A DNA stretch of 64,000 nt from Nocardia anocheti (GCF_029675105.1 NZ_JAQQFV010000010.1:124001-188000), one strand, 5' to 3'; shown: positions 26,417-34,617, counted from the first letter of the stretch. Notes: generated by a model not told the origin, from the sequence alone. Numbers and translations: made by a program.

Positions 26417-27804
26417 CCAGCACCGCCCAGAACCCGCCGACCGCGTTCGGTGTCGCCGCCGCCCGCACCCTGGCCACCACCACCAAATCCGTTCCGCAGA
26501 TGCAGGGCATCACCCCCCGCTGGCTGCTGCGCGCACTGCCCTGGGTGGAGGTCGACGGCGGCACCTACCGGGTCAACCGGCGCCTGACCTACACCGTCGG
26601 CGACGGCTACGTCACCTGCACGCTGGCCGGTGGGCAGTACCAGATCGTTCCGGCCGAACTCCGCGAACTGCGCGCGCTGCGCGATTTCGACGACGACGAC
26701 ACGCTCGCCGAACTCGCCCGCCTGTTCACCCAGCAGGAGTTCGCGGCGGGGGAGACGATCTGCGAATTCGGCAACGAGATCGACGCCGCGTATGTGCTCG
26801 CCCACGGCCGGGTCGTGCTGACCGGACCGGGGGACTACGGCCAGCAGGTACAGCTCGATGTGCTCGACGACGGCAGTCACCTCGGTGCCGCCACTCTCCT
26901 CGGTGGGCAGGCCATCTGGGAGTACACGGCCACCGCGAACACCGCCTGCACGGTCCTCGCGTTGCCGCGCGCCGTGTTCGACGCGCTGTGCGCCCGGGCA
27001 CCGCGTCTGGCCGCCCACATCGCCGACCTCGGACCGACGGTCGCCGCCGAGCGCGCCGGTGCCGACAAATTCGGTCAGGCCGCGATCGGACTGCTGTCGG
27101 GTCAGCAGGGTGAGCCGACCCTGCCCGGCACCTACGTCGACTACGACCAGCGACCGCGTGAGCTCGAACTCAGCGTCGCGCAACTGCTGCTGCGCGTGCA
27201 CACCCGGGTCACCGACCTCTACAACAAGCCGATGAATCAGCTCGACCAGCAGCTGCGCCTGTCGATCGCGGCACTGCGGGAACGTCAGGAACGAGACCTG
27301 CTGACCCATCACGACTACGGACTGCTCCACAATGTCGACCCGAGTCAGCGGCTGTGCTCGGCGACCGGCCGACCCACTCCCGAAGACCTCGATCGCCTGC
27401 TGGCGCGTCGTCGCAAGACCGCGTTCTTCCTCGGCCATCCCCGCGTCATCGCCCAGTTCGGCCACGAATGCACCGCCAGGGGCGTCTATCCGGAGCACAC
27501 CGAGTTCGAGGGGAAACGGGTGCACGCGTGGCGCAATGTACCGCTGCTGCCCTCCGACAAGATCCCCATCTCGCCGAACGGGACCAGCACGATCCTGGCG
27601 ATGCGGGTCGGTGAGTCCGACGACGGCGTGATCGGCCTGCGTCAGACCGGACTGCCCGACGAAGTCGAGCCGGGCGTCAACGTGCGCTTCACCGGCATCG
27701 ACGACCGCGCGATCGCCTCCTATCTCGTCAGCGCCAATCACGCTGCCGCAGTGCTGGTTCCGGACGCGCTCGGCGCGCTGACCGAAGTGCGGGTGTACCG
27801 ATGA
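26413..27804 (+). CDS. Family 2B encapsulin shell protein, copy 2
   Basis: A 463-residue paralogue of the first shell, collinear along its whole length: TLATTTKSVPQMQGITPRW, YRVNRRLTYTVGDGYVTC, the cNMP-like insertion (about 85-215), GTYVDYDQRPRELELSVAQL, DLYNKPMNQLDQQLRLSIAA and VIGLRQTGLPDEVEPGVNVR. The insertion differs most. The GE of the phosphate-binding cassette is GA here (SHLGAATLLGG), and the Arg is absent (WEYTATA). Two unequal shells separated only by the cargo gene suggest a mixed, two-component icosahedral shell. GTG 26413 overlaps the cyclase stop (GTGA), and its stop overlaps the prenyl synthase ATG. Confidence 0.9.
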   Translation: MTSTAQNPPTAFGVAAARTLATTTKSVPQMQGITPRWLLRALPWVEVDGGTYRVNRRLTYTVGDGYVTCTLAGGQYQIVPAELRELRALRDFDDDDTLAELARLFTQQEFAAGETICEFGNEIDAAYVLAHGRVVLTGPGDYGQQVQLDVLDDGSHLGAATLLGGQAIWEYTATANTACTVLALPRAVFDALCARAPRLAAHIADLGPTVAAERAGADKFGQAAIGLLSGQQGEPTLPGTYVDYDQRPRELELSVAQLLLRVHTRVTDLYNKPMNQLDQQLRLSIAALRERQERDLLTHHDYGLLHNVDPSQRLCSATGRPTPEDLDRLLARRRKTAFFLGHPRVIAQFGHECTARGVYPEHTEFEGKRVHAWRNVPLLPSDKIPISPNGTSTILAMRVGESDDGVIGLRQTGLPDEVEPGVNVRFTGIDDRAIASYLVSANHAAAVLVPDALGALTEVRVYR

Positions 27805-28877
27805 GCACTCCGCGTGTCGCGACCACATCTATTCCGGTGCGGGCACCGGCGGTTCCGCCGCGCCCGCGCACCGCCGCCGACGTCCTCGATCAGTGCCGTG
27901 AGGCGTGCGCCGCCACCCTGCACGCGACCGTCCAGATGATGCCCGCCACGATCCGCACGATCGTCGGATACCACTTCGGCTGGTGGGACCCGACGGGACG
28001 GCCGGAGAAGCACGACGGCGGCAAGGCCATTCGCCCGGCCCTCGTCCTGTCAGCCGCCCGGTTGACCGGCGGCGAGGCGGCCGAGGCCGTGCGCGCCGCC
28101 GTCGCGGTCGAACTGGTGCACAATTTCTCGTTGCTCCACGACGACGTGATGGACCGCGACACCACCCGACGGCACCGGCCGACGGCGTGGACCGCGTTCG
28201 GGATCGGGCCCGCGATCCTCGCCGGTGACGCGCTGGTCGCCCAGGCGTATTCGCTGCTCGCCGCGCAGGCGCACACCCCGATCGTCGAAGCCTCGAATCT
28301 GATGAGCCGGTCGATCCTGCACCTGGTCGAGGGGCAGTGCGCGGACCTGGGATTCGAGCGGCGCACCGATGTCCAGGTCGAGGAATGCCTCACCATGGTC
28401 GACCAGAAGACCGGTGCGCTGTTCGGGTGCTCGGCCGCGCTCGGCGGCTTGTTCGGGCACGCGGACCCCGGCGAGCTCGTGCGGCTGCAGGAATTCGGAA
28501 GGCGCCTCGGCCGGGCCTTCCAACACACCGACGACCTGCTCGGCATCTGGGGCGACCCGAACGTCACCGGGAAATCGGTGTTCTCCGACCTGCGCAGCCG
28601 CAAGAAGTCGCTGCCGGTGGTCTTCGCCCTGCGCTCGGACACCCCCGAAGCGGGCGCGCTCGCCGACCTCTATTTCCGAGACGAGCCACTCGACGACGAC
28701 GAATTGACCCGTGCCGCCGAACTGGTCGAAGCCGCGGGCGGCCGGGAATGGAGTCGACTGCAGGCCAGGCGTCTGTACGAGGACGCCATGTCGGCCATCA
28801 GCGAGGTCGGCACCGACGCCGAAGCCCGCGCCGATCTGGACCTGCTCGCGGCGCTGGCCGCGGACCGGAACTGCTGA
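27801..28877 (+). CDS. Short-chain polyprenyl diphosphate synthase of the encapsulin operon
   Basis: A 358-residue trans-prenyltransferase of the IspA/GGPPS family. It has GGKAIRPALVL, the first Asp-rich motif LLHDDVMDRD (Asp114-Asp118), and the second motif HTDDLLGIWGD with DDxxG instead of DDxxD. Phe109 lies five residues before the first motif, which restricts product length to about C15-C20. This fits farnesyl diphosphate supply to the adjacent geosmin synthase. The N-terminal 25 residues are Pro/Arg-rich and unlike the catalytic core (VRAPAVPPRPRT), a possible shell-targeting peptide. ATG 27801 overlaps the shell-2 stop (ATGA). It closes the operon. Confidence 0.88.
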   Translation: MSTPRVATTSIPVRAPAVPPRPRTAADVLDQCREACAATLHATVQMMPATIRTIVGYHFGWWDPTGRPEKHDGGKAIRPALVLSAARLTGGEAAEAVRAAVAVELVHNFSLLHDDVMDRDTTRRHRPTAWTAFGIGPAILAGDALVAQAYSLLAAQAHTPIVEASNLMSRSILHLVEGQCADLGFERRTDVQVEECLTMVDQKTGALFGCSAALGGLFGHADPGELVRLQEFGRRLGRAFQHTDDLLGIWGDPNVTGKSVFSDLRSRKKSLPVVFALRSDTPEAGALADLYFRDEPLDDDELTRAAELVEAAGGREWSRLQARRLYEDAMSAISEVGTDAEARADLDLLAALAADRNC

Positions 28878-28895
28878 CACCGTGGTGCGTCGGCC

Positions 28896-29520
28896 ATACC
28901 CCGCGCGCGGCCGTATTCGGTGTCGTTGGCGATGCGCAGGGCGTCGTCGACGTCATCTTCCGCGACTTCGGTGCGGCCGACCCGGATGTAGTGCCGTACC
29001 CGATCGAGCTGATATTGATTGATCAGCGGACCCAGCTGGGAGGTCGGGTCGAGGTCGTCGCCGACACGCACGGTCTTGGTGAATTCGCCGATGCGGGCGA
29101 CGAATTCGTCGTAGATCGGAGGCTGCACGAGAATGCGGGAACCGGCGACGCAGACCTGGCCGCTGTTGGTGTGAACGCGCATCGTGGCGCCGAGCGCCGC
29201 CTTGTCCAGGTCGGCGTCGGCGAAGACGACATCGGGCGACTTACCGCCCAGCTCCAACTGCAGGCGTTTGAAGCTGGTCGCCGAGGCTCGCACGATCGAG
29301 CGCGCGGTGCCGACCGAGCCGGTTAACGCGAACCGGTCCACATCGCGATGCTCGGCCAGCGCCTGACCGGCTTCGGCGCCGTAGCCGGTGACGACATTGA
29401 TCACGCCGTCGGGCACGCCAGCCTCGGCCATCACTTCCGCGATGCACAGCACCGAGAGCGAGGTCTCCTCTGCGGGCTCGAGCACCGCGGTGCAGCCGGT
29501 GGTGACCGGCGCCGACGCCG
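28896..29520 (-). pseudogene. Aldehyde dehydrogenase remnant with internal deletion
   Basis: The minus strand reads GCTAVLEPAEETSLSVLCIA, LTGSVGTARSIV, LELGGKSPDVVFADADL and SGQVCVAGSRILVQ, including the catalytic Glu and Cys regions of an NAD-dependent aldehyde dehydrogenase. The N-terminal third is missing. After QYQLDRVRHYIRVGRTE the frame jumps directly to VDDALRIANDTEYG, skipping roughly 80 residues, and similarity ends 20 nt from the polyprenyl synthase stop. It is therefore a decayed fragment. Confidence 0.85.
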
Positions 29521-29547
29521 CGTGATGGTCGACCTGAAGAAGTCCGC

Positions 29548-29760
29548 CGCCGTACGGAAACTCGTCGGCCGGGCGGGCGAACCACCCACCATCCCGCTCA
29601 ACCTGGCGGGCGACTTCGGTGGCGGCTCCCTGTATCTCGCCCTCGGCGTCGTCGCCGCCCGCCGCGAAGCCCGCACGTCCGGCCGCCAGGCCAAACCGTC
29701 GACGCCGCCATGGTCGACGGCTCGGCCTCGCTCATAACCGGCTTCTACGGCCTGCGATCA
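29548..29760 (+). pseudogene. CaiB/alpha-methylacyl-CoA racemase fragment
   Basis: The plus strand reads GRAGEPPTIPLNLAGDFGGG, then SLYLALGVVAARREARTSGR, the conserved core of alpha-methylacyl-CoA racemases. A single frameshift just after this turns the expected VDAAMVDGSASLITGFYGLR into another frame. Both ends of the gene are missing. With the SDR and ALDH remnants it suggests that lipid or sterol side-chain catabolism genes were disrupted around the encapsulin operon. Confidence 0.8.
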
Positions 29761-29942
29761 GAGCGCCATCGCCTTACCGCGTCTCCCTGTCAGACATGTG
29801 CCACAAGCACGCGCGGATTTGTGTGAGAAGGTCCCGCCAGTGCCCAATCCTATTGGAAGAGTAGGTATTCTGCGCGTAGACGAGGGCACGCTCGCGATAT
29901 CGTCGGCGATTCGCGTGCGTTGGGGACAGGGGTAGTCAGAGC
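29761..29942. other. AT-richer intergenic stretch
   Basis: No gene was seen. Base composition is clearly less GC-rich than the surrounding genes, which continues into the next ORF and suggests an acquired segment. It probably holds the promoter of the gene at 29943. Confidence 0.35.
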
Positions 29943-30917
29943 ATGACCACCATTCCGGTATCGCCAGAATTCTGGGTGGAGTACAACGCATTCGACTTCC
30001 CATCTTCGATCGTTTCGAGCGGCGAACTGACGTTCCGCACCGATGACCTGGCGCATGCGCTGTTCACCACCGGTCGTGCTCCCGCGGACCGCTTCCGGTA
30101 CGGCAGAGCATCGACGTGGGAGTGGTTGCACCGTGCATCGCTGATCCCGGCGTACCTTCGCCGCGGCCACGATGGCGGTCTCACGCGTTCCCGGCTGGCA
30201 GCCGAACTCGACCGATCAGAGCTTGTGGGGCTGTCCTACGCCCTCGGGACGGCCATGACGGCGATTTTCTGCGACCAAGTGCTGGGCGTCAGTCATCTGC
30301 TGCACATCGATCGCTACGCATCGACCTACGGGGTCGATTTCAGTCCCGGACGCAAGCGAGCGGACTTGATAGGGCGTTCTCCGTCGGGCTGGGTGGTGGC
30401 CGAAGCCAGAGGTCGTTCACGCGCGATGGAGCGGGCGCTGCGTACGAAACTCGTAGAACAGAAGCGAACAGTGCGCTCGATCGAATCGACCCCACCGTGG
30501 CTTGCGCTGGGGTGCGTCGCCTCGTTTCCCAACGGCCGAGACATGGTTGTCGACGCTTTCGATCCCGAGGAGCCGGCTGAGGACGCGGTGGTTCTGGACC
30601 AGCTGACGAGGGACAAGTACTTGTACGCCTACTATCTGCCATTCCTCGAGGCGATCGAGGCGGGGGATCGACCTGCTCGCGTGTCGAATACCCTGGTCGA
30701 GGAGGCGCACTTCGGCGGGTTCGGGGTCAAGGTCGGAATACTGCATGAGATCGCTGACCTGGTCCGAGACCATGCGTCCTCTGGGCGCACTATCGGTCTC
30801 GGTGAGCAGATCGACCACTGCATCGACTCCGCTCGTGAACGTGGCATCGAGATGCTTCGCGACGGATCTCTGGTCGAAGCGGACTGGGCAGATGCCATGC
30901 TCGGCGAACAGGGTTGA
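29943..30917 (+). CDS. Hypothetical protein, possible PD-(D/E)XK-like nuclease fold
   Basis: A 324-residue protein without a recognised family. The middle reads RKRADLIGRSPSGWVVAEAR followed by GRSRAMERALRTKLVEQKRT. An Asp, a short beta-turn and a hydrophobic strand ending in E-A-R recall the D...ExK core of restriction-endonuclease-like proteins, but with Arg in place of Lys. The N- and C-terminal parts are predicted soluble and mixed alpha/beta. No signal peptide or membrane segment is visible. Third codon positions are less GC-rich than in neighbouring genes, hinting at recent acquisition. It stands alone between gene debris and AIM24. The assignment is tentative. Confidence 0.55.
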   Translation: MTTIPVSPEFWVEYNAFDFPSSIVSSGELTFRTDDLAHALFTTGRAPADRFRYGRASTWEWLHRASLIPAYLRRGHDGGLTRSRLAAELDRSELVGLSYALGTAMTAIFCDQVLGVSHLLHIDRYASTYGVDFSPGRKRADLIGRSPSGWVVAEARGRSRAMERALRTKLVEQKRTVRSIESTPPWLALGCVASFPNGRDMVVDAFDPEEPAEDAVVLDQLTRDKYLYAYYLPFLEAIEAGDRPARVSNTLVEEAHFGGFGVKVGILHEIADLVRDHASSGRTIGLGEQIDHCIDSARERGIEMLRDGSLVEADWADAMLGEQG

Positions 30918-30942
30918 GCGGCCGCTGACGATCGCGCAACGG

Positions 30943-31623
30943 CTAGCGGGCGGCGGCGAGGCCGAAGTTGAACTCCGAGGGCTGCAGGATGATGAATCCC
31001 GCGCCGTCGAAGCGGACCTGGGCGACCTCGCCGGAGCCGCCGCGCAGCATGGACCCGAAACTCTGGGTGCGCACGAGGGAGGTTTGCAGGCCCGCGGACC
31101 AGCCGATGAGGGCGTCGGAATCAGCGAATACCGGTTGTTGGGGGCTGACGGGGATGACGATCGGCTGGCCGTGGCTGGTGATCGCCAGGCGGCCCTGCCC
31201 CTGGAAGACGCAGTTGAACAGGCCGCCGCCGACGAAAGCCCCCGCCCCGGCCACCATCTGGATGTCGTAGTGGAGTGAGGGCTCGTAGACGAGAATGTGC
31301 TTGCCGTTGATCGAGAGCGCGTCGCCGGGATCGAGATCGATCAGGAAGCAGTCCGAGGAATGGTGCGCGAACCACACCTCGCCCTGTCCCCGGCAGGTCA
31401 TCAGCGGCACACCCTCGCCGGTGGCGAACCGTTTGACGAGGTTGCCCAATCCCTGACTCTTGACCTCGAACGCGAACTGTCCTCGGTAGCCGATCATGGC
31501 GCCCTGGCGGGCGAAGACCTCGCCGTTCACGCACGCCTTCACGCACCTCGAGTGTTGCAGCGTGATACCGAGCTGGGTGGCCTGCTGGGCGGTGTTGTTC
31601 GCGTGGAAGATGTCACTGCGCAT
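30943..31623 (-). CDS. AIM24 family protein
   Basis: A 226-residue all-beta protein of the AIM24/TIGR00266 family: VNGEVFARQGAMIGYRGQF, FATGEGVPLMTCRGQGEVWF, LSINGKHILVYEPSLHYDI and FVGGGLFNCVFQGQGRLAI. These proteins form a barrel related to the tubby/TRAP fold. In bacteria their role is not established. The start ATG 31623 has GGAG 11 nt upstream. Its stop faces the stop of the preceding hypothetical gene, so the two converge and are independent units. Confidence 0.85.
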   Translation of the reverse strand: MRSDIFHANNTAQQATQLGITLQHSRCVKACVNGEVFARQGAMIGYRGQFAFEVKSQGLGNLVKRFATGEGVPLMTCRGQGEVWFAHHSSDCFLIDLDPGDALSINGKHILVYEPSLHYDIQMVAGAGAFVGGGLFNCVFQGQGRLAITSHGQPIVIPVSPQQPVFADSDALIGWSAGLQTSLVRTQSFGSMLRGGSGEVAQVRFDGAGFIILQPSEFNFGLAAAR

Positions 31624-31783
31624 GCGCGTCGGCGCTCCTGACCGTGGGGATAACTGCCGCCACGATACCGATCGACCGGATCGGCGCGGTCAGAGGTCGG
31701 TGCGGGTCGCTAGGGATTCGGGGGAGTGGGCCGCGCATCCACGAAGCACTACAGAAGCGGCGTGCGAAGACGGCGAGCAGCCG

Positions 31784-31885
31784 ATGCGCGACCACATCAT
31801 GTCCGGTGCCGACGAGCTCATCGCCATGCGCGAGAAGCAGGGCATGTGGTCGGAGCCGGAGAAATCCACCGCCTACCTGTACTGA
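31784..31885 (+). CDS. Possible 33-residue peptide or gene remnant
   Basis: ATG 31784 to TGA 31885 encodes MRDHIMSGADELIAMREKQG followed by MWSEPEKSTAYLY. It has a balanced, protein-like composition unusual for spurious frames at this GC. No ribosome site is clear. It overlaps the end of the transposase remnant on the other strand, so it may be the tail of a truncated gene rather than a functional peptide. Confidence 0.25.
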   Translation: MRDHIMSGADELIAMREKQGMWSEPEKSTAYLY

Positions 31886-31990
31886 CCCGAGAGGTTAGGC
31901 ACGCGGGTGGCTGGTGGGTGTCCACCGAGTGCGGTGTGGCCCCGGTGATGGTTGTAGGCGGCGTCGCTGCGAAAAGCGCGGGCGTCGCCG
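31873..31990 (-). mobile_element. IS481-like transposase C-terminal remnant
   Basis: On the minus strand the frame reads YNHHRGHTALGGHPPA, then TRVPNLSGQYR and a TAG stop at 31873-31875. The YNHHRxHTALGGxPP and N-L-x-G-x-Y pieces are the standard end of IS481-family DDE transposases. Upstream, ARAFRSDAA suggests an internal deletion joining an earlier conserved segment. No terminal inverted repeats were seen, and most of the gene is gone. Confidence 0.75.
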
Positions 31991-32004
31991 AGTGCCCCGC
32001 GCGC

Positions 32005-32310
32005 TCAGCGTCGGCGCCGGGCGATGAGCCAGACCGCGACACCGGCGGCGAGCGCGGCGGCCGCCAGCGGGATCGCGGGCGTGCGTGCCGCCTGACCGGC
32101 CATATCGCGGGCCTGGTCGGCGGTGGCGAGCGCCTGGTATTTGGCGTCGGTGACCTGCTGTTTCGCGGCTTCGGTGGTCGCGTGGACCTTGTCCTTGGCC
32201 CGGGCCGGGACGTCGAGCTTGTCGGTGAGTGCGGCGACGGTCTCACCGAGTTCCTGGCGCGTCAGGTCGCGGTCGAGGCGCAGGTCCTCGGGGTCGACGG
32301 GTTCGCTCAT
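32005..32310 (-). CDS. DUF3618 membrane-associated protein
   Basis: A 101-residue protein with the DUF3618 start (DPEDLRLDRDLTRQELGETV, then AALTDKLDVPARAKDKV), a long amphipathic helix, and a C-terminal hydrophobic segment IPLAAAALAAGVAVWLIARRRR that anchors it in the membrane. It is commonly encoded next to the holin-like Phage_holin_3_6 protein, as here. The ATG overlaps the stop of that gene (ATGA), so the two are co-translated. The role is probably envelope-related. Confidence 0.88.
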   Translation of the reverse strand: MSEPVDPEDLRLDRDLTRQELGETVAALTDKLDVPARAKDKVHATTEAAKQQVTDAKYQALATADQARDMAGQAARTPAIPLAAAALAAGVAVWLIARRRR

Positions 32311-32723
32311 CGCGCGACTCCTTCCTTGATCGTGTCGAGGTCGGTTTTCACGCCATGAACGGCGTCGCGGGGAACCGGCGGCGCGGCGTCGGTGGCCTTC
32401 TTCTTGCCGAACAGCGCGAGGCCCCCGCCGACGATCAGCAGGGCGGCACCGACGATGAGGGCGGCGGCCCAGTCCGGCACGGCCAGCGCCAGGGCGAAGA
32501 CCGCGGCCGCGGTCAGGGCGATGCCGCCGTAGAAGGCGAGCAGGCCGCCCGCGCCCGCGATACCGGCACCGAGCGCGAGGCCCTTGGTCCGGTCCTGCAT
32601 CTCGATCCGGGCGAGCTGGATCTCGTCGCGCACCAGCCGGGTGATCTGCTGGGACGCGTCCCCGACCAGTTCGGACACCGATCGGTCGTGCGTGGTGGGC
32701 GGTCCCGTCCGCGTATCCGCCAT
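32307..32723 (-). CDS. Phage_holin_3_6 (DUF1469) family membrane protein
   Basis: A 138-residue protein: the N-terminal SVSELVGDASQQITRLVRDE and IQLARIEMQDRTKG helix, then two hydrophobic segments (GAGGLLAFYGGIALTAAAVF and ALIVGAALLIVGGGLALFG) ending in FGKKK. Despite the Pfam name, these chromosomal actinobacterial proteins are not phage holins; they are envelope-associated proteins of unknown function. A strong AAGGAGA ribosome site precedes ATG 32723. It forms a two-gene operon with the DUF3618 gene. Confidence 0.88.
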   Translation of the reverse strand: MADTRTGPPTTHDRSVSELVGDASQQITRLVRDEIQLARIEMQDRTKGLALGAGIAGAGGLLAFYGGIALTAAAVFALALAVPDWAAALIVGAALLIVGGGLALFGKKKATDAAPPVPRDAVHGVKTDLDTIKEGVAR

Positions 32724-32994
32724 GTCGTCATCTCCTTGTCGGCAATCGGTCCTTTCTCAGGCCATGCCACGTAGACGGCGATCCAAACGCACCCGGACGA
32801 TCCGGCGCCTCGTGCGCGCCTGCGCGAGCGCGGAGTTCTGACCGGTGTCGCTGTCGGCCCACGGGCCAGCATCGACACGATCACAAGGGTGGCCGATGAT
32901 CCGATGACGTGCTGAAATAGGGTGTCGGCCGGTCTTGAGTACCACAGGACCGGCCACGCAATGTCGAAGCGTGCCCCTGCTTCGAGGATGCCGA

Positions 32995-33435
32995 GTGTCG
33001 TCGATGAGGCCCCGCCTTCACCGGGTGACCCCGTTCCCACCAGCCGTCGGCGAATCCGCCGACCTCTGTCTGCGACTGCAAGCCGAGCTCGAACTGCGCC
33101 CGCAGGCCGTGCTGCTGCACGTCCACGGCGAAGCCGACGCCTACACCCTGTCGCGATGGCGCCGTATCCTCGACGCCGCACTCGCCGAGGCCACCACCGG
33201 CTACCTCGTCGTCGACCTCAGCGACACCGAGTTCCTCGGCTGCCGCCCGATCCTGGACCTCGCCGACCGCGCACAACAAGCCCTCACCCGCGGCATCCGG
33301 GTCGCGATCTACAACCCGGTCCCCGGCGTCGTGAACCGCATCATCGACGTAGCGGGCCTGAGCACCTGGCTACCGATCCACACCTCTTTGCCCGAAGCCC
33401 TGACCACACATCTCCCACTGGCACCCGGCGCGTGA
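32995..33435 (+). CDS. STAS-domain protein (anti-sigma factor antagonist-like), copy 1
   Basis: A 146-residue protein. After about 35 variable residues comes a STAS domain: LRPQAVLLHVHGEADAYTLS, ATTGYLVVDLSDTEFLGCRP and AIYNPVPGVVNRIIDVAGL. In antagonists of the SpoIIAA type the phosphorylated Ser/Thr follows the central strand (DxSxxxFLDS). Here the loop reads SDTEFLGCR, without the usual Ser, so regulation by a kinase is doubtful. GTG 32995 has GAGG about 7 nt upstream; ATG 33004 is an alternative. A second STAS gene lies 1.5 kb downstream. Confidence 0.8.
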   Translation: MSSMRPRLHRVTPFPPAVGESADLCLRLQAELELRPQAVLLHVHGEADAYTLSRWRRILDAALAEATTGYLVVDLSDTEFLGCRPILDLADRAQQALTRGIRVAIYNPVPGVVNRIIDVAGLSTWLPIHTSLPEALTTHLPLAPGA

Positions 33436-33464
33436 GCGCGTCCACGCGATTGGCGGCACCCCGC

Positions 33465-33629
33465 TCAGGCCGCGCCATCATGGTGGGCGGCCAAGAAAAC
33501 CGGTAACGCGTTGTCGGTGGCCGACCCCACGGGCAGCGGCGTTCCTTCGTTGTCACCGGGTGAGCTGAACACCGGTAGCCCGGCCGACTCTGGCACGGCA
33601 CCAGCTGCTGTCGAAAACGGGTCGGTCAT
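33465..33629 (-). CDS. Small hypothetical protein (54 aa)
   Basis: ATG 33629 follows a clear CAGGGGGA ribosome site and encodes 54 residues starting MTDPFSTAAGAVPESAGLPV. The LPVF unit occurs twice (GLPVFSSPGDN and ALPVFLAAHHDGAA). It has no signal peptide. It lies downstream of the unknown 225-residue gene on the same strand, 125 nt away, and may belong to the same accessory cassette. Confidence 0.5.
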   Translation of the reverse strand: MTDPFSTAAGAVPESAGLPVFSSPGDNEGTPLPVGSATDNALPVFLAAHHDGAA

Positions 33630-33754
33630 CTCGTCCCCCTGAAAAATAGTAGATGAACTGCAATTTCGTGAAGCGTAGCGCGTCCCACCGACACCGAACC
33701 CGATCGCCTGGCTCAGGCCCTGCGATCCACGTTCGCCTCGGTGCCCGTCTCGCG

Positions 33755-34432
33755 TCAGTGGCGGCGCTGCCATTGCCAGATCCCGTGGTCCAGATCCCTG
33801 GGGGACATGTCCAACGCTTCCGCCGCGGAATGAACGGCCTCCCATGCGAACTGGGCTGTCACGTCTTTGTGTGGCATCCCGAGGCTGTCGGCCACGAAGC
33901 GAATGATCATCCTGTCCGGTTTCACTCCGGGGATCCCGGCCAGCATCTGAACGCAATGCCAGGTGACACCGGACCGCTGGCCGGGAACCTTCTGCCACGA
34001 GTTCCGGATCTGCTGCAGGCGCGCGGTATCCACCGCGGCGTCGCGGAGATCCTGTGCGGTCACCACCGATCCGTCGATCATCGCCTGCGCCGCGAGGCGA
34101 ACAGCGACCGCCTTCAATGGTGCGCCCGCATGGGTAGATGTCTTGTTCCGATTGCCGATTCGGCCTGCCCAGGCGGCGGAACCGCCGACGTCCTCGAAGG
34201 TGGCGATGAGATCGTGCGCGCCGTCGGTATAGGGATCGCGACCCAGTTCTCGACGGAAATCGCAGTACCTGCCGATGACGTTCTCGACGCTGGAGTAGGT
34301 GACGCCGGTCGATTGGATCGAGTCGATGACGCACAGGGCAAGGCCGTTGGGATAGCCCATCGGTGCCTCGACGCCTCTGAACCGTTCACAAGCCGCGGAC
34401 AGCAGGCGAACCTGCTCGGGGGTGGGCACCAT
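33755..34432 (-). CDS. Hypothetical protein with helix-hairpin-helix-like segment
   Basis: A 225-residue soluble, mainly helical protein. The C-terminal third has CVQMLAGIPGVKPDRMIIRF followed later by LDHGIWQWQR. This recalls the HhH and following helix of endonuclease III/HhH-GPD DNA glycosylases (LxGIxGxxxD), though no catalytic Lys or iron-sulfur Cys set can be assigned. ATG 34432 was chosen; longer frames upstream run through the DUF4236 gene. It starts 17 nt after the DUF4236 stop, so the two are probably co-transcribed. Possible role in DNA binding or repair, not established. Confidence 0.55.
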   Translation of the reverse strand: MVPTPEQVRLLSAACERFRGVEAPMGYPNGLALCVIDSIQSTGVTYSSVENVIGRYCDFRRELGRDPYTDGAHDLIATFEDVGGSAAWAGRIGNRNKTSTHAGAPLKAVAVRLAAQAMIDGSVVTAQDLRDAAVDTARLQQIRNSWQKVPGQRSGVTWHCVQMLAGIPGVKPDRMIIRFVADSLGMPHKDVTAQFAWEAVHSAAEALDMSPRDLDHGIWQWQRRH

Positions 34433-34449
34433 GACCGCCCGGTGGGCGG

Positions 34450-34617
34450 TCAGCGTTGGCGCCAGCTGAGGGGGCCGGGGAGGTCGACGGCGTTTCTTCT
34501 GGTGCGGGAGTTCCAGCTCCAGGGGCCGATCTTGATGCCCCAGGAGGACAGGCCCGATTGGGTGAAATTGAACTTCAGTGGGCCGAAGGACTTGCGCTGA
34601 CGGAAGCGGATGGGCAT
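34450..34617 (-). CDS. DUF4236 domain protein (55 aa)
   Basis: ATG 34617 sits 6 nt after a near-perfect AGGAGG ribosome site and encodes 55 residues: MPIRFRQRKSFGPLKFNFTQ then SGLSSWGIKIGPWSWNSRTR. This is the complete DUF4236 motif (a short beta-rich domain starting M-x-F-R-F-R-K-S-F). These small domains are widespread in bacteria and phages and their function is unknown. It is the first gene of the small leftward cassette 33465-34617. Confidence 0.8.
   Translation of the reverse strand: MPIRFRQRKSFGPLKFNFTQSGLSSWGIKIGPWSWNSRTRRNAVDLPGPLSWRQR

Noticed and set aside
32307..32723. Holin-like gene as evidence of a prophage
   Set aside because: The Phage_holin_3_6 family is usual in actinobacterial chromosomes beside DUF3618, and no phage structural, integrase or att sequences are nearby.
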